DNA of 57,619 nucleotides from positions 1-57,619 of the forward strand of contig KV424093.1 in assembly GCA_001632435.1 (NCBI GenBank), read 5' to 3'. The position numbers and the translations under genes were made by a program. Below are positions 34,199-44,014 of this stretch, piece after piece. The first letter of the stretch is position 1; each line of letters starts with the position of its first letter. The stretch is from Calocera cornea HHB12733 (Eukaryota > Basidiomycota > Dacrymycetes > Dacrymycetales > Dacrymycetaceae). The notes beneath the pieces are model-generated. The model had not been told where the DNA came from. It searched no databases and saw nothing but the letters and a program-made list of their open reading frames with translations.

Positions 34199-34867
34199 TA
34201 TTGGAAGTGATTAGGTGGGTGGGTAGGGTAGATTAGGTGCGAGTAGAGTAATGAAGCGCTTGTGGGTGAGCTGGGCTCAGGTGTTGATGTCCATCTTCTC
34301 CGTACGGAGCAGTCCTTATATACAGCAAGCAGCCAGAAAAAAGAAGAATAAGCAGTGTCGCCGAGTTCTAGGTGCCTCACACGGAGCGCCCGTCTTTGCC
34401 GACTGGGGACAGCCCGACATTCCACAGCAGTTCACCGTAGCAACGCACAGGCGCTCGCGTTTCCAGGGAGGAGAGCAGTCGGACAAGGCTGTGAATGGCC
34501 TGGCAGGGACATCGCGTGGTCGATTGAATAGACGGCGGATGGCGGAGGAGTTGGGTGGAATGACGGGAGCCGGGCGGATGCAGTTGCAATTCAATATCGG
34601 GATAGCCACAACTGTATTGACCCACGCGTCGACTCACCCTGATCGCTGCAGCGCCTTTCCGGGCAATGCCATGTCTCTCTTTTGGAATCAACTCTACTCT
34701 GCCTTGTCATAAATCCTCGGAGATAATGTCCCGGCGAGAGGTATATAAGCTCAAGGTGCCGCTGGGCTAATTTCTTCAGACAACCCGAGCCCAGCTCACA
34801 TACACCGCCGACTACTACCTTACAGCACTCCCTTAATCTACCCTACCTCCCCACTTAATCTTCCGCA
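34199..34867. promoter_or_regulatory. Bidirectional promoter of DUF3455 copies C and D
   Basis: Two TATA boxes face outward: CCTTATATAC at 34314-34323 (for copy C) and GTATATAAGC at 34741-34750 (for copy D). Both leaders end in similar CT/CA-rich sequence (CTACCCTACC, then TAATC). The same block in reverse at 23490-24085 keeps the first box but has the second changed to GTGTATAAGC, next to the decayed partner gene. A small in-frame insertion near 34448 distinguishes the arms. Confidence 0.7.
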
Positions 34868-35551
34868 ATGCTCGCCATCTTCAAGATCGCTGCCGCCGCC
34901 CTCGTCGCCCTCCCTCTCGTATCAGCGACTGCCGTTGCTCCCGGGCAAGGTCAAGCACCGAAGTGCGACATCTCCCAGGCGAACCTCGCCGCCGAGCTGC
35001 CTGCCAACCTCTCAGCGCTCCTGCCTCCATCGAGCGACTCCCTCTCGCAAGTCACCATCGGCTTCGGCACGCAGAACTACACCTGCACTGGTGGCAAATA
35101 CGTCAACGTGGGCGCGCTCGCCCAGGTGTTCGACATCTCGTGCATCCAGGAGTCCAAGGTCATCTCGACCAACATCGCCGCGATGATCAACGAGATCCAG
35201 GGCATTGCCGGTGGGATCGGACTGGAGAACTGGCTCGGCTCTTTAGCATCGATGGGCGGCTTCAAGCTCGCCGACCATTACTTCGACACCTCCTCCGGCA
35301 CTCTCGCGCCTGTCTTCAACTTCCAAGTCTCCGGCGGTGACTTTGTGATCGGGAAGAAGCTGCAGGACCTGCCTGACCCCACCAACCCTGCCGTCAACGT
35401 CGACTGGCTCCAGCTGACTGCGGTTGCTGGTGATGCGGCCAAGTTCCTCGTCCGCGAGCAGACCGCCGGTGGCCAGCCTCCTTCCAGCTGCGCTGTCGAG
35501 AACGAGACTCTCCAGGTGCCGTATGCCGCCAAGTACTGGTTCTTTGCGTAA
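34868..35551 (+). CDS. Secreted DUF3455 protein, copy D
   Basis: 227 residues, single exon. Signal peptide MLAIFKIAAAALVALPLVSA, then AVAPGQGQAPKCDISQANL and a shorter N-terminal region than A and C. Distinctive features are FDISCIQESKVISTNIAAMI and NWLGSLASMGGFKLA. From FNFQVSGGDFVIGKK to the end it is almost identical in DNA to copies A and C, while the first half is much more different, which points to gene conversion of the 3' half. It ends SSCAVENETL and VPYAAKYWFFA, the SSCAVENETL form being shared with copy B. TATA box at 34741. Confidence 0.9.
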   Translation: MLAIFKIAAAALVALPLVSATAVAPGQGQAPKCDISQANLAAELPANLSALLPPSSDSLSQVTIGFGTQNYTCTGGKYVNVGALAQVFDISCIQESKVISTNIAAMINEIQGIAGGIGLENWLGSLASMGGFKLADHYFDTSSGTLAPVFNFQVSGGDFVIGKKLQDLPDPTNPAVNVDWLQLTAVAGDAAKFLVREQTAGGQPPSSCAVENETLQVPYAAKYWFFA

Positions 35552-36468
35552 TTGTTTGTATCCAACACATCTACACTGGACTTTGATACCCCATACCTAT
35601 CGGCCTAGCAGTTATAACATACCCCTGCAATATTCACTTGATACCACACGTAATCACCCATATTGGTTGTACCCGTTCATGCGAACCGTGCCTCTCTGAG
35701 CGGCAGAAGCCTGCGAGGTCGCCTTGGTCTTCAATGATAGACACAGCAATCGCCTGAGTATCGTAAGATTGCGGCATTGTTGTCTCAGACTCCTGTCTTA
35801 TGTTGAGCGACTGAGGGTGGGACGACCACAAGGTGAATGTACGAGGAGTCAATTTCCGCAATGTCTCCTGTGCGGGCAAAAAGGTCGCTCGAGGGCCAGC
35901 AGCCGTCCCCGATCCATGCGCCCAAGGCCGACTCTAAGGTCTGGAAGGGTGTATGTTTGGCGGGAACCGATCACTCCGGCCCTTGACGACACTACCTCTT
36001 ACTTGCGGCGCAGGGACCCTCGCCAGGCTTTGCATTTTGCGCGAGGTTGTTGCGCACGGACGAAATATTGATTAGGGCCGCCCCAGGGTCTGCCCAACGC
36101 ATGTGTTGTACTCAATAACCACTTGCAACGCTACGGCACCTTGAAAAATGGTCCGGTGAAGTGTGGAAGGACAGAGACCTGTGAATAGATACTCCAGATG
36201 GAGCTTCAGCAGCAGGGCAGCGAGCAGCATAGCCTGGCGCTTCTCCACCGATCCCCACCTATGGGCCGCATTATTGCATAGCTGAGGGTGCAACCGCTAC
36301 ACACAGCCGGCGCAGACCATCACCATCGTCCATGAGAGTATCGAACTTGTTCCAGATACGCCATTTCAGACTTCATAGCCCCGGCTGGTAGACTATATAC
36401 GGAGATTAAGGGCGGAACTGCATAGAGGCAGGAAGTTGGAAGTCGGTGACGGCGGTCGACCCTGGTAT

Positions 36469-36501
36469 GTGCCAACACGGCAGTACTGGTTCTTCACTTA
36501 A
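36469..36501 (+). pseudogene. C-terminal scrap of a DUF3455 gene
   Basis: Encodes VPTRQYWFFT and a stop, matching the family end VPYAAKYWFFA. The DNA after the stop (GGACACGTTCCTTCTTGCAT) resembles the 3' flank of copies A and C, which supports true descent. Nothing recognisable lies upstream. Confidence 0.6.
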
Positions 36502-36577
36502 ACACGATGATTCGGACACGTTCCTTCTTGCATCTCTCATTATGACTTGGCATTGTAACACTAATATGCATCATTCG

Positions 36578-36629
36578 CATTTGACACCCTCATTTGACAC
36601 CCTCATTTGACACCCTCATTTGACACCCT
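36578..36629 (+). repeat. Four tandem copies of a 13 bp unit
   Basis: CATTTGACACCCT is repeated four times exactly, followed by CTGCAATATGC. The unit plus following bases resembles the DUF3455 3' element (TTGATACCCCATGCAA), so the array probably arose by slippage within the 3' flank of the decayed gene just upstream. Confidence 0.85.
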
Positions 36630-36816
36630 CTGCAATATGCACAATCATGCTGAGACAACCTCTGAAAGCGAGCTGTCAGGACATTACTCAGCAAAAGGAA
36701 ACGTGCTTTGGATCTCGGTTGCTACTGTAACGAATCCAGAGAGACGCATCGCTCAAGTATATCCAATGTTGATCAAAAGTTCTTCATCAACGCGTTGGCA
36801 TGGGCTCCATGAATCA

Positions 36817-39800
36817 CTAAATAACAATACGACAGCCCGAGATGCTCCACGTTGGCACCTCTTGATCCATCCAGCGGCGGATGGTCCAGTCAGCCCACTC
36901 CCCATACTGCAGTTTCGGCTCCTTGCTTTCTTGCCCGTCGACTGCTGTGACTTTCCCCTTGCCAGATTGAAGCCGCTGCCATGCTTCTTCTGCTCGAAGC
37001 AGATGGAGCTGCACATCCTCTATGTTCCCCAGTAGTGACCTAGTCCGTGTCCGAAGCACATTTAACGCTTCACGGTTCGAGAAGAGGTTTTGTGGAGGCA
37101 AGTCTCCTAGGAACGTAGTCTGGGAAAGCGAGTTCTGAATAACATGCATGCTTGGGGAACGAAGAATTACGTACAGCATTATCATCACAGCAGAAGACAT
37201 TCGGAAGTGTTTCTCCATGCTCGTCCTGCAGCACAAAGGCGAACCGCCAATGAGGGACCGGAACACTGTCGTCTGTATCGTCCTGCTCCATACATTCTGA
37301 ACAAGTCCTTTGGTTATTCGGCACCCTGGTCCCAGTCAGCAATCGTCTAAGCTCGTCACAAGGTACGTACTCCATGTGACACTTCGTACATTCCTGCCAG
37401 GCCCAGTCTCTCAGCCTCCCGGGCTGGAAACCGAGAACCCTTCCCCGGAGTCTCCAAACGCTCGACGTGGTCGATTTTTTCAACTCAGCAAATGTTGATC
37501 GGGGCATATTGTGATATATGTTTCGAAGAGGACCATCGCTTCTTGAGGGAAGCAGTGGATCGGGTTGGGTGGAAAGAGGTGAAACGGAGCGCAGTCTGAG
37601 ATGCGCCGGAGTAGGCCGAGGAGAGGGAAGGCTGGAAGGCTTTTCCTGACCCGCGCCCGCATTGGGTTCCGCCAGCGAGGGTGGCGTGTCGGGAATGTCA
37701 ATATCGATGTTCATAACAACTGCCTTACGTCTGCAAAAGGTCAGATGAAGTCAATGTGCGGAGCAAGGGTCGTACCTGAGCAACTCTTTCACGGCCGGAT
37801 CCGTTGCGGGCACCCGAGTGATTTTGCAGGGCCGGTGCACAACTTCGCCAATCTTGCCTCCGAGTAATGGCGGGTCTTCTTTCCCATCTCCCGTGGGTTT
37901 CTTCGGATGTATGCGCTTAAACAGCATGTACTCAAATCGCACAAAGTGGCCGGTGGTGAGGCCAGCTATGAGCGCTTGCCAGTCGTCCCAGACCGATACA
38001 TGTAGCGTGCGCCGTCCAGGAGGCGGTTGCCATTGCTCAACGGCGGAGAAGTCCATCAGATAGGGATGTTCGGTATAGTCCGTAACGTATACATCATGGC
38101 ACTGTACGCCAAACCATACCTTGACGACTTCGGCGACAAAGGTATAGTAATGGCCGGGTATCATGCCACTGACGCATGAATGTTCGGCAGGTGGGAATTC
38201 GGGCACGATGGTGTCTCCTCGGGATACTGAGTGTTCGGGCAAATCTGCATTGGAGGACGTCCGCGATAGGGCTTCCTTATCTCCTTGTAAGAAAGCGACT
38301 TTCCTCCTGAATGACCATCAGCAAAGTACCGTCCAGAGAGTATACGACCTACTTTCGCAATTTCTTCAACACTTCGTCAGAATCAGCCACCCGCACGAGG
38401 CTATCTTTCCCATCTTTGCCCATACCCATGCTGCCCTCCAAGTTCCCTCCTCTGCCCCATCTGACACGAACGTTCTTGAGCTTGAAGAATTGAAGGGGCT
38501 GTATCACTTCTGCTCTGGTGTTGACCTCGTCCCAGAGAGTGATCTTGCAAACAACAGAGTTCGGTAGCGGAAGAGGTTGTTTTCCGGGCATTACTATATT
38601 GCTCTGGTTTGGGTCGCCGAATCCAGGATTCGCGGTGAAGTCTGTTACGTAGAGATCGGTAGTGCGGCTGTCTTGCCAGATCTTGACCACCTATACAGGA
38701 ATGAGATCTTTCTGTTTGTGAGCAAGTTGTATACGATGCGCACCTGAACGATACAATCACAGAAGACGCTGTCCTTCATATCCTTCAGCTCGACAATCTG
38801 TCGTCGCCTTCTTGCCATCTGGCTGAAAGATATGTCTCCACCCTCACTCGAAGCCCCAGTTGAGCGCTTGTCTCTCCACCAATCAACAAGCTCATGACAG
38901 TAACGCAGCTCGTCACGATCCATCTTCAGACCCATGAATGGACTGGTGTATTCCCTCCCGTGTGCGGGTTCGTATGCAGCCCAGAGAAAGGCATCGTGGT
39001 AACCAACTCCAGCCACAGCTTGATTCAGAATGAGAGTCTTCCAAGACTGTTAGCCTTATTTCAAGACCCTGAATGCAGACGTACCCTCATTTGCTTGACG
39101 AGCATGGCTTCTTCGAGTTTGGCTGTGGGAAGTGTCTCAGGCTGCTTGCGGAAAAAGTTGATACTGAATTCCGTGGTCGGATAAACCGACGGATCCGTGA
39201 GCGAGTATGTAACCATCCAGTCTGAAGAGGCATTCACGGAGGCTCAGACACGCGAAACGAAGACAGCTCACCACCGCTACGAGTTTGTTTGGGTCGATCA
39301 GCTCGAACAACGATACCAGCAACTTGAGTCCTGCGGTTCTCAACCAGATCTACCAGTGCAGGGTATACAGAGCCCTGCAAGGAGTAATTAGCACGCGACA
39401 CTCGGCGGCTGAAAGGAAGACCGACACTTGAGTTGGTGAAGCCTGTCTGTGGTCGGCCTTGTTGGGCAGCAGCGCTCGTCTTGCTCGAGGAGGCCTTCTT
39501 GTCTGCTGCAAACGGTCTATTGTTCTTCGCCGCAATGACTTCCGCCTTCTTCTCGATATTTTCCATCTTGTTCTGCAGTTTCCCTTGTCCGTTCGGTTTT
39601 GGAGGGTTCGGCTCCTTGCTGGCCTGGAGCGCGGGATTGTTTGCATGTCGCGTATCCCGCTTACGGATCCGTTTCCTTTTAGGTTTCGATGTGCCGGGCT
39701 GATCGGATGTTGCAGGATCAGGAGCTGTGCCAGTGTTAGTGGTAGCCACTGTGGAGGGAGCTGGAGGTTGAGTGGTGGAGGCAGAGTTTGAGGCTTCGTT

Positions 39801-40571
39801 AGACGCGGGTAGAGAAGGAAGACGGTTCGGATGTACAGGGGCGTGCAATATATCGTTGAATGATGGAGGATCTTGAGTGACTGCAGCTGCGCCAGGATTA
39901 GAGGTCAGTACGCGAGTGTATGCACATCTGCTCACGAAGGTCGGTTACAACCTCGGTTATAGGCGACATGCGGTTGTAGTCGACAGAATCTCCCACAGCC
40001 ATCGCGTCATCAAGAGATAGATGCTTTGAAGCTGCTGGTGTATCGAACCAGTCGTCTTCGCTCGAAGTTGCTATAATGTGGCTGTTAGGACATCGTGAAT
40101 CCGGCCCACGGTTGCAAGCTTACCTTCGCGAGTGTCTATGATCTTCTCTCCAAGCTTGATAATAGCGCCTTTCGGATACATGAGCTTTAAAGGAAGCTTG
40201 TCTCCCTCGTTCACAGGTCCGTCGAGGCGCATCGGCTCCGCATTCTCCAGGGATAGCGCGATGACATGACCGGCAACGACCGCATTCAGCTGCTTCAGGC
40301 CCCCTGCGCACGCTGTTATGTGGACCTCAACCCTCCTATCCTTGCTAACCCGTAACAGGAACTTCTTAATCTTGTTAACATTGATGGACCATGTGGATGT
40401 GATCGTGCCAGTTATATAAGAGTTAGGCGAGAAGCCCTTCGGAATGAGTGCGGGGTCGACTTCGCGAGACGGGTCAAATGGATCGGTCGAGACAGCTTCG
40501 AGACGTGCCGCTTTCGCGGGACGCTCATCCTCCGTCTCTGTCAGCTTGCGCTTGCGGTCGCCTATAGACAT
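36817..40571 (-). CDS. POT1: POT1-like telomere single-strand binding protein
   Basis: Probably binds the 3' telomeric overhang and protects chromosome ends. The start is MSIGDRKRKLTETEDERPAK (40571). Segments in order: a first beta-rich domain (YITGTITSTWSINVNKIKKF); a long disordered linker with a basic patch KPKRKRIRKRDTRH; LLVSLFELIDPNKLVAV; YHDAFLWAAYEPAHGREYTS; two OB-fold-like units with similar cores, KIWQDSRTTDLYVTDFTANP and KVWFGVQCHDVYVTDYTEHP, each followed by a WDEV or WDDW strand; and a C-terminal domain with CTKCHMEY and CSEC, probably a zinc site like that of the POT1 C-terminal domain. About nine introns. Assignment rests on the paired OB folds and domain order; a related OB-fold protein is the alternative. 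Confidence 0.68.
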
Positions 40572-40800
40572 CGGAGAGAGGATCAAACGAAAGAAGGGAG
40601 ACGAGCCCCGGCGCACGGCCCTCGGAGCTGGCAGTCCTTAACGCGGATCTGTGACTGGACGGAAGAACGCGACGCGACGCGTTGTGAGGCCCGCATGCAG
40701 CACAGCCTCTAGAACGGCTTCTTTGTTTCCGCAACGTGATTGTCGGCCCTTACGGCATCCGGGAATTGCTTGTCCATCTCTGCTATCGACCATCCCGGAC
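40572..40800. promoter_or_regulatory. Divergent promoter, POT1-like / amidase
   Basis: 229 bp between divergent starts. No TATA box. It holds several CGCGACGCG-type GC motifs near 40668, but no site I can name. Confidence 0.35.
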
Positions 40801-42923
40801 ATGACACAAAAGACATGGCAGGAGGTTTGCGAGCGGAAACGGAAAGAACAAGCTGCTTCTATCCCTACAGAATGGCTGCTTCCTGCCCTCCCGCCCTTTG
40901 CTACTCTGAACGTCCTGGATATGCCTCGGACTTGCGGTTTGTTGACGTGGAATGAGCTCCTTATCACAGAACTCGACGACGTTGGCACCCTTCTCAAGAA
41001 GATCGCATTGGGAGACTGGTCTGCTGTTGAAGTGACCACCGCATTTGCAAAGCGGGCATGTATTGCTCATCAGCTAGTACATCTCTTATCTCTCCCGCAC
41101 CCACATCGTCGCCAACAATACGCGCTTTCTACAGACCAACTGCCTGACCGAGATCTTCGTTGAAAGAGCTCTAGAGAGAGCTCGCTGGCTAGATGACTAT
41201 CTCGAAGCAGAAGGGAAACCTTTTGGGCCATTGCACGGTTTACCGATCTCCTTGAAAGATCAGTTCTGCATCAAGGTGGGCCCGCTCCTCTGATACGTTC
41301 CTGCTGATCTGAACTGAATGTCCCTAGGGACTGGACACCGTCATGGGTAGGGACGATGCTGAACTTGGGCTCTCAATGCTGAGCATCCGCAGGATACGCC
41401 GCCTGGGTTGGTGAACCTGCGGAGAAGGACTGCGCGCTCGTCGAGATGCTCATCAGCCTAGGCGCCATTCCTTACGTCCGCACAAACGTTCCCCAGACGT
41501 TGATGGTACGCCAGCGCCATCCCACATGCACCACAGAGCTCATTAAATACACAGTGGGGTGAAACATACAACAATGTCTATCTGAGAACCGTCAATCCAT
41601 ACAACCGCCTCCTGACACCGGGCGGCTCCTCAGGCGGGGAAGGCGCCCTTCTAGCCCTGCGCGGCTCCCCGCTCGGCGTGGGCACCGACATCGGCGGGAG
41701 CGTGCGCATCCCCTCAACGTGGTGCGGCTTGTACGGCCTGCGCCCGTCGTACAACCGCTTCCCATATGAGGGCGCGAAGAATTCGCTCGAGGGGTTCGAG
41801 ACGGTCCCCTCTGTGCTGGGCCCAATGTCGCACTCCGTAGCGGCGCTGAAGGTGTTTGCAAGGGCGCTGGTGGAGGCGAGGCCGTGGGATAAGGACCCGG
41901 TGGTTGTGAGGAAGCCGTGGAATGCGAGGGAGGAGAGGTTGGAGGAGCACGGCGATGGGAAGAAGATGTGTTTTGGCATACTGTGGGATGATGGCCTCGT
42001 GAGGGTACATCCGCCTGTGTGGCGGGCGCTGCAGATGGCGAAGGAGGCTGTCGAGCGTGCGGGCCACAAAGGTAGATCCCGCCCCTCTTCCACGTCCATC
42101 TTCCTGACGCGCGGGATAGTGATGGAATGGAAGCCGTACAAGAGCAGCGAGATCTGCTCCGTGATGGTGCGTCCCCCCTCGTCCTGCCCCAAGGGCCACC
42201 CCCTGCCTCCTTTCTCACCATCCCAACCCCCTACAGAACCAGATTTTCCTCGCGGACGGCGGGCACGACTTCCGCGCACATACCACCTCCATCCCGCCAC
42301 ACGAGCCCCTCCTCACCACGATGTCCCCGCGCCCGGGCTCGCCGTACCACTCCCCTGCCTCTCTCCCAGGGCAGGACGAGCCGCTCGAGTCTGCGCTCCT
42401 GCTCCCCTCGGCCCCCCTGGCGATCTATGAGTTGTACGCTCTGCACAAGCAGAAGCGCCAGCTCCTCAAGGGCTTCCTCGACACCTGGCTCTCCACTTCC
42501 TCCCAGACCGGTACGGGCCGGCCCATAGACGCAATACTGGCGCCGGTGATGGCGACCCCCGCGCCGCCGCACGGAAGGAACGCGTGGGACTTCTACTGCG
42601 AGTACTGGAATATCGTCGATGCGCCGTGTGTGGTGCTGCCTGTCACGACCGTGGACGCGGGGGTGGACGGGAGGGAGGAGAAGTGGGAGTATAGGTGTGC
42701 GGAGGAGAAGATCGTGCATGAGCTTTGTGAGTGCTCTTCCTGCACTGAGTCTGTGGGGAAGGCGCTGATGCGGTGGTATGTAGATGAACCGGAGAGGTTC
42801 GAGGGGATGCCGGTGGGGATCCAGGTGGTCGGTCGGAAGCTCGAGGAGGAAGCGGTGCTGAGCATCGCCCAGCTCGTCGACGACGCGCTCAAGGCCCGTA
42901 CTACCGCACCCACAACATCATAG
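40801..42923 (+). CDS. Amidase-signature family hydrolase (acetamidase-like)
   Basis: Hydrolyses amides to acid and ammonia; closest in layout to fungal acetamidase/fatty-acid amide hydrolase-like enzymes. The Ser-cisSer-Lys triad is visible: Lys in GLPISLKDQFCIK, the cis-Ser in TPGGSSGGEGALLAL, the nucleophile in GVGTDIGGSVRIPS. Other landmarks are ATFNV-like start region, NVPQTLM, GLYGLRPSYNR, PSVLGPMSHS, and DAILAPVMATPAP near the C-terminus. Exons include a 19 bp microexon (41328-41346) that yields GLDTVMG and joins to GYAAWVGEPAEKD. At least six introns. No signal peptide. The start at 40801 (MTQKTWQEVCERKRKEQ) fits the usual N-terminus. The exact substrate is unknown. Confidence 0.88.
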
Positions 42924-43009
42924 AAGTATGAATTAGATTACAATGACTATACGAACACACGCCACCGATAGAAGACGGCTCCAGCGCCGAAGGAAAGAGG
43001 GCAGCACGG

Positions 43010-43793
43010 CTAGAAGGCCATCCGATAGCTCGCATACCGTCCGCTCGTCTCCGACGGACGGATGATGCGCACGACCTGCCCGCGCTTCAGCCCGTAGTAA
43101 CGCGATACGGGGTCGCCTAGCTGGATGCGGGGCAGCTGTGACTCTCTTAGCCGGCTGTTTCGCATCAGAACCAGTGAGCCAGAGACGGAACGGTAAGTGC
43201 ACGCACTACTTGTCGAGCAGCTCCCTCTTCTCCTCCGGGGTCATGACCTCATGCCTCGGCACGAGCTTGTGCTTGGTGATATTGACAAGCAGCTCGCTCT
43301 CCGCAAACTCCTCCAGCGTGTACTGCGCAGCCATCTGGCTGATGACCTTGCGCGAGCTGGGCGTCATCGCCGTCGGGTAGATGATGATCCCGCGCTGGAT
43401 GGCCTTCTCGTCCAGGATGTGGATGAACCGCCGCATGGTCTTGATGCCGACGGACTTTTCGTCGGCGAAGAAGACGAAGATCTGGTCCGAGGGGTTCGAG
43501 CGCGCGTTCGTGAAGAAGTTGAGCAGGTTCCGGCTGCAATGGCATTAGCCCTTCCGTTATGGTTGGTCTCTGGAAACACGCACTCAACACGCCCGTTCTG
43601 CGCATACTGCGACCGGAAGTAGTTCAGGTCCATCTTCAATTCATCGTCGGACACTTGGAATCCCTGCCTCGCGGTCAGCTTGCCACTTTCACAACCACAA
43701 GGACAAGGGCCGCCGCACCCGGTCGTTCACAAGCTCGTGGATCGTCCGGTTTATCCTCCACAGACGGGCGGTCTCGCGGTCGTCTTCTGCCAT
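43010..43793 (-). CDS. RPB5: RNA polymerase I/II/III shared subunit RPB5
   Basis: Common subunit ABC27 of all three nuclear RNA polymerases. Start [20 protein letters not shown], then after an intron [20 protein letters not shown] (N-terminal jaw domain), [32 protein letters not shown], and the assembly domain: [20 protein letters not shown], then [20 protein letters not shown] and [18 protein letters not shown]. The end YRMAF differs slightly from the yeast YRICM-type ending but has the right position. Four exons. Divergent from SWD2 with only 221 bp between starts. Confidence 0.95.
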
Positions 43794-44014
43794 CCTCGGT
43801 CACGGACAAGAGTGAAGAGGCAAGGCAACGGAGCAGGAGCAGGAGGCAAGGAGCGGTGAGTCGCACCCTGAAGAAAGAGCGCTGATAATTTGCTCCCGTC
43901 TCCCCATGTGAAAAGCGAAATGCCTTCGCGCGCGCGCGTCCCTAGCAGCCGTCCTCCCGTCCCGTCCCTCCCCCAGTTGCAGGAGCCGTCTCTGCACAGA
44001 GCTCCAGGCCGGCC
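43794..44014. promoter_or_regulatory. Bidirectional promoter, RPB5 / SWD2
   Basis: 221 bp serve both a core polymerase subunit and a COMPASS/CPF subunit. A CGCGCGCGCG run sits at 43927-43938; no TATA box is visible, as expected for housekeeping genes. Confidence 0.45.

Larger units (their letters stand above)
32890..35551 (-). repeat. Right arm of the large inverted duplication
   Basis: Reverse-complement counterpart of 22722-25180. It retains the more complete gene set: an RNase T2-like gene with full promoter, DUF3455 copy C and DUF3455 copy D. Matching blocks include both coding sequences, both TATA boxes and the spacer between C and D. Confidence 0.88.
35552..36816. other. Intergenic region with DUF3455 remnants
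   Basis: Apart from the C-terminal scrap at 36469 and the tandem repeat at 36578, I see no gene. The 3' flank of copy D includes two versions of the family element, TTTGATACCCCATA (35582-35595) and ACTTGATACCACA (35637-35649). Confidence 0.55.

Noticed and set aside
34251..34712. 153-codon frame conserved in both arms (138 codons at 23617-24033, minus)
   Set aside because: It runs through the TATA box and leader of the DUF3455 promoters. It is similar in both arms only because the whole block was duplicated.
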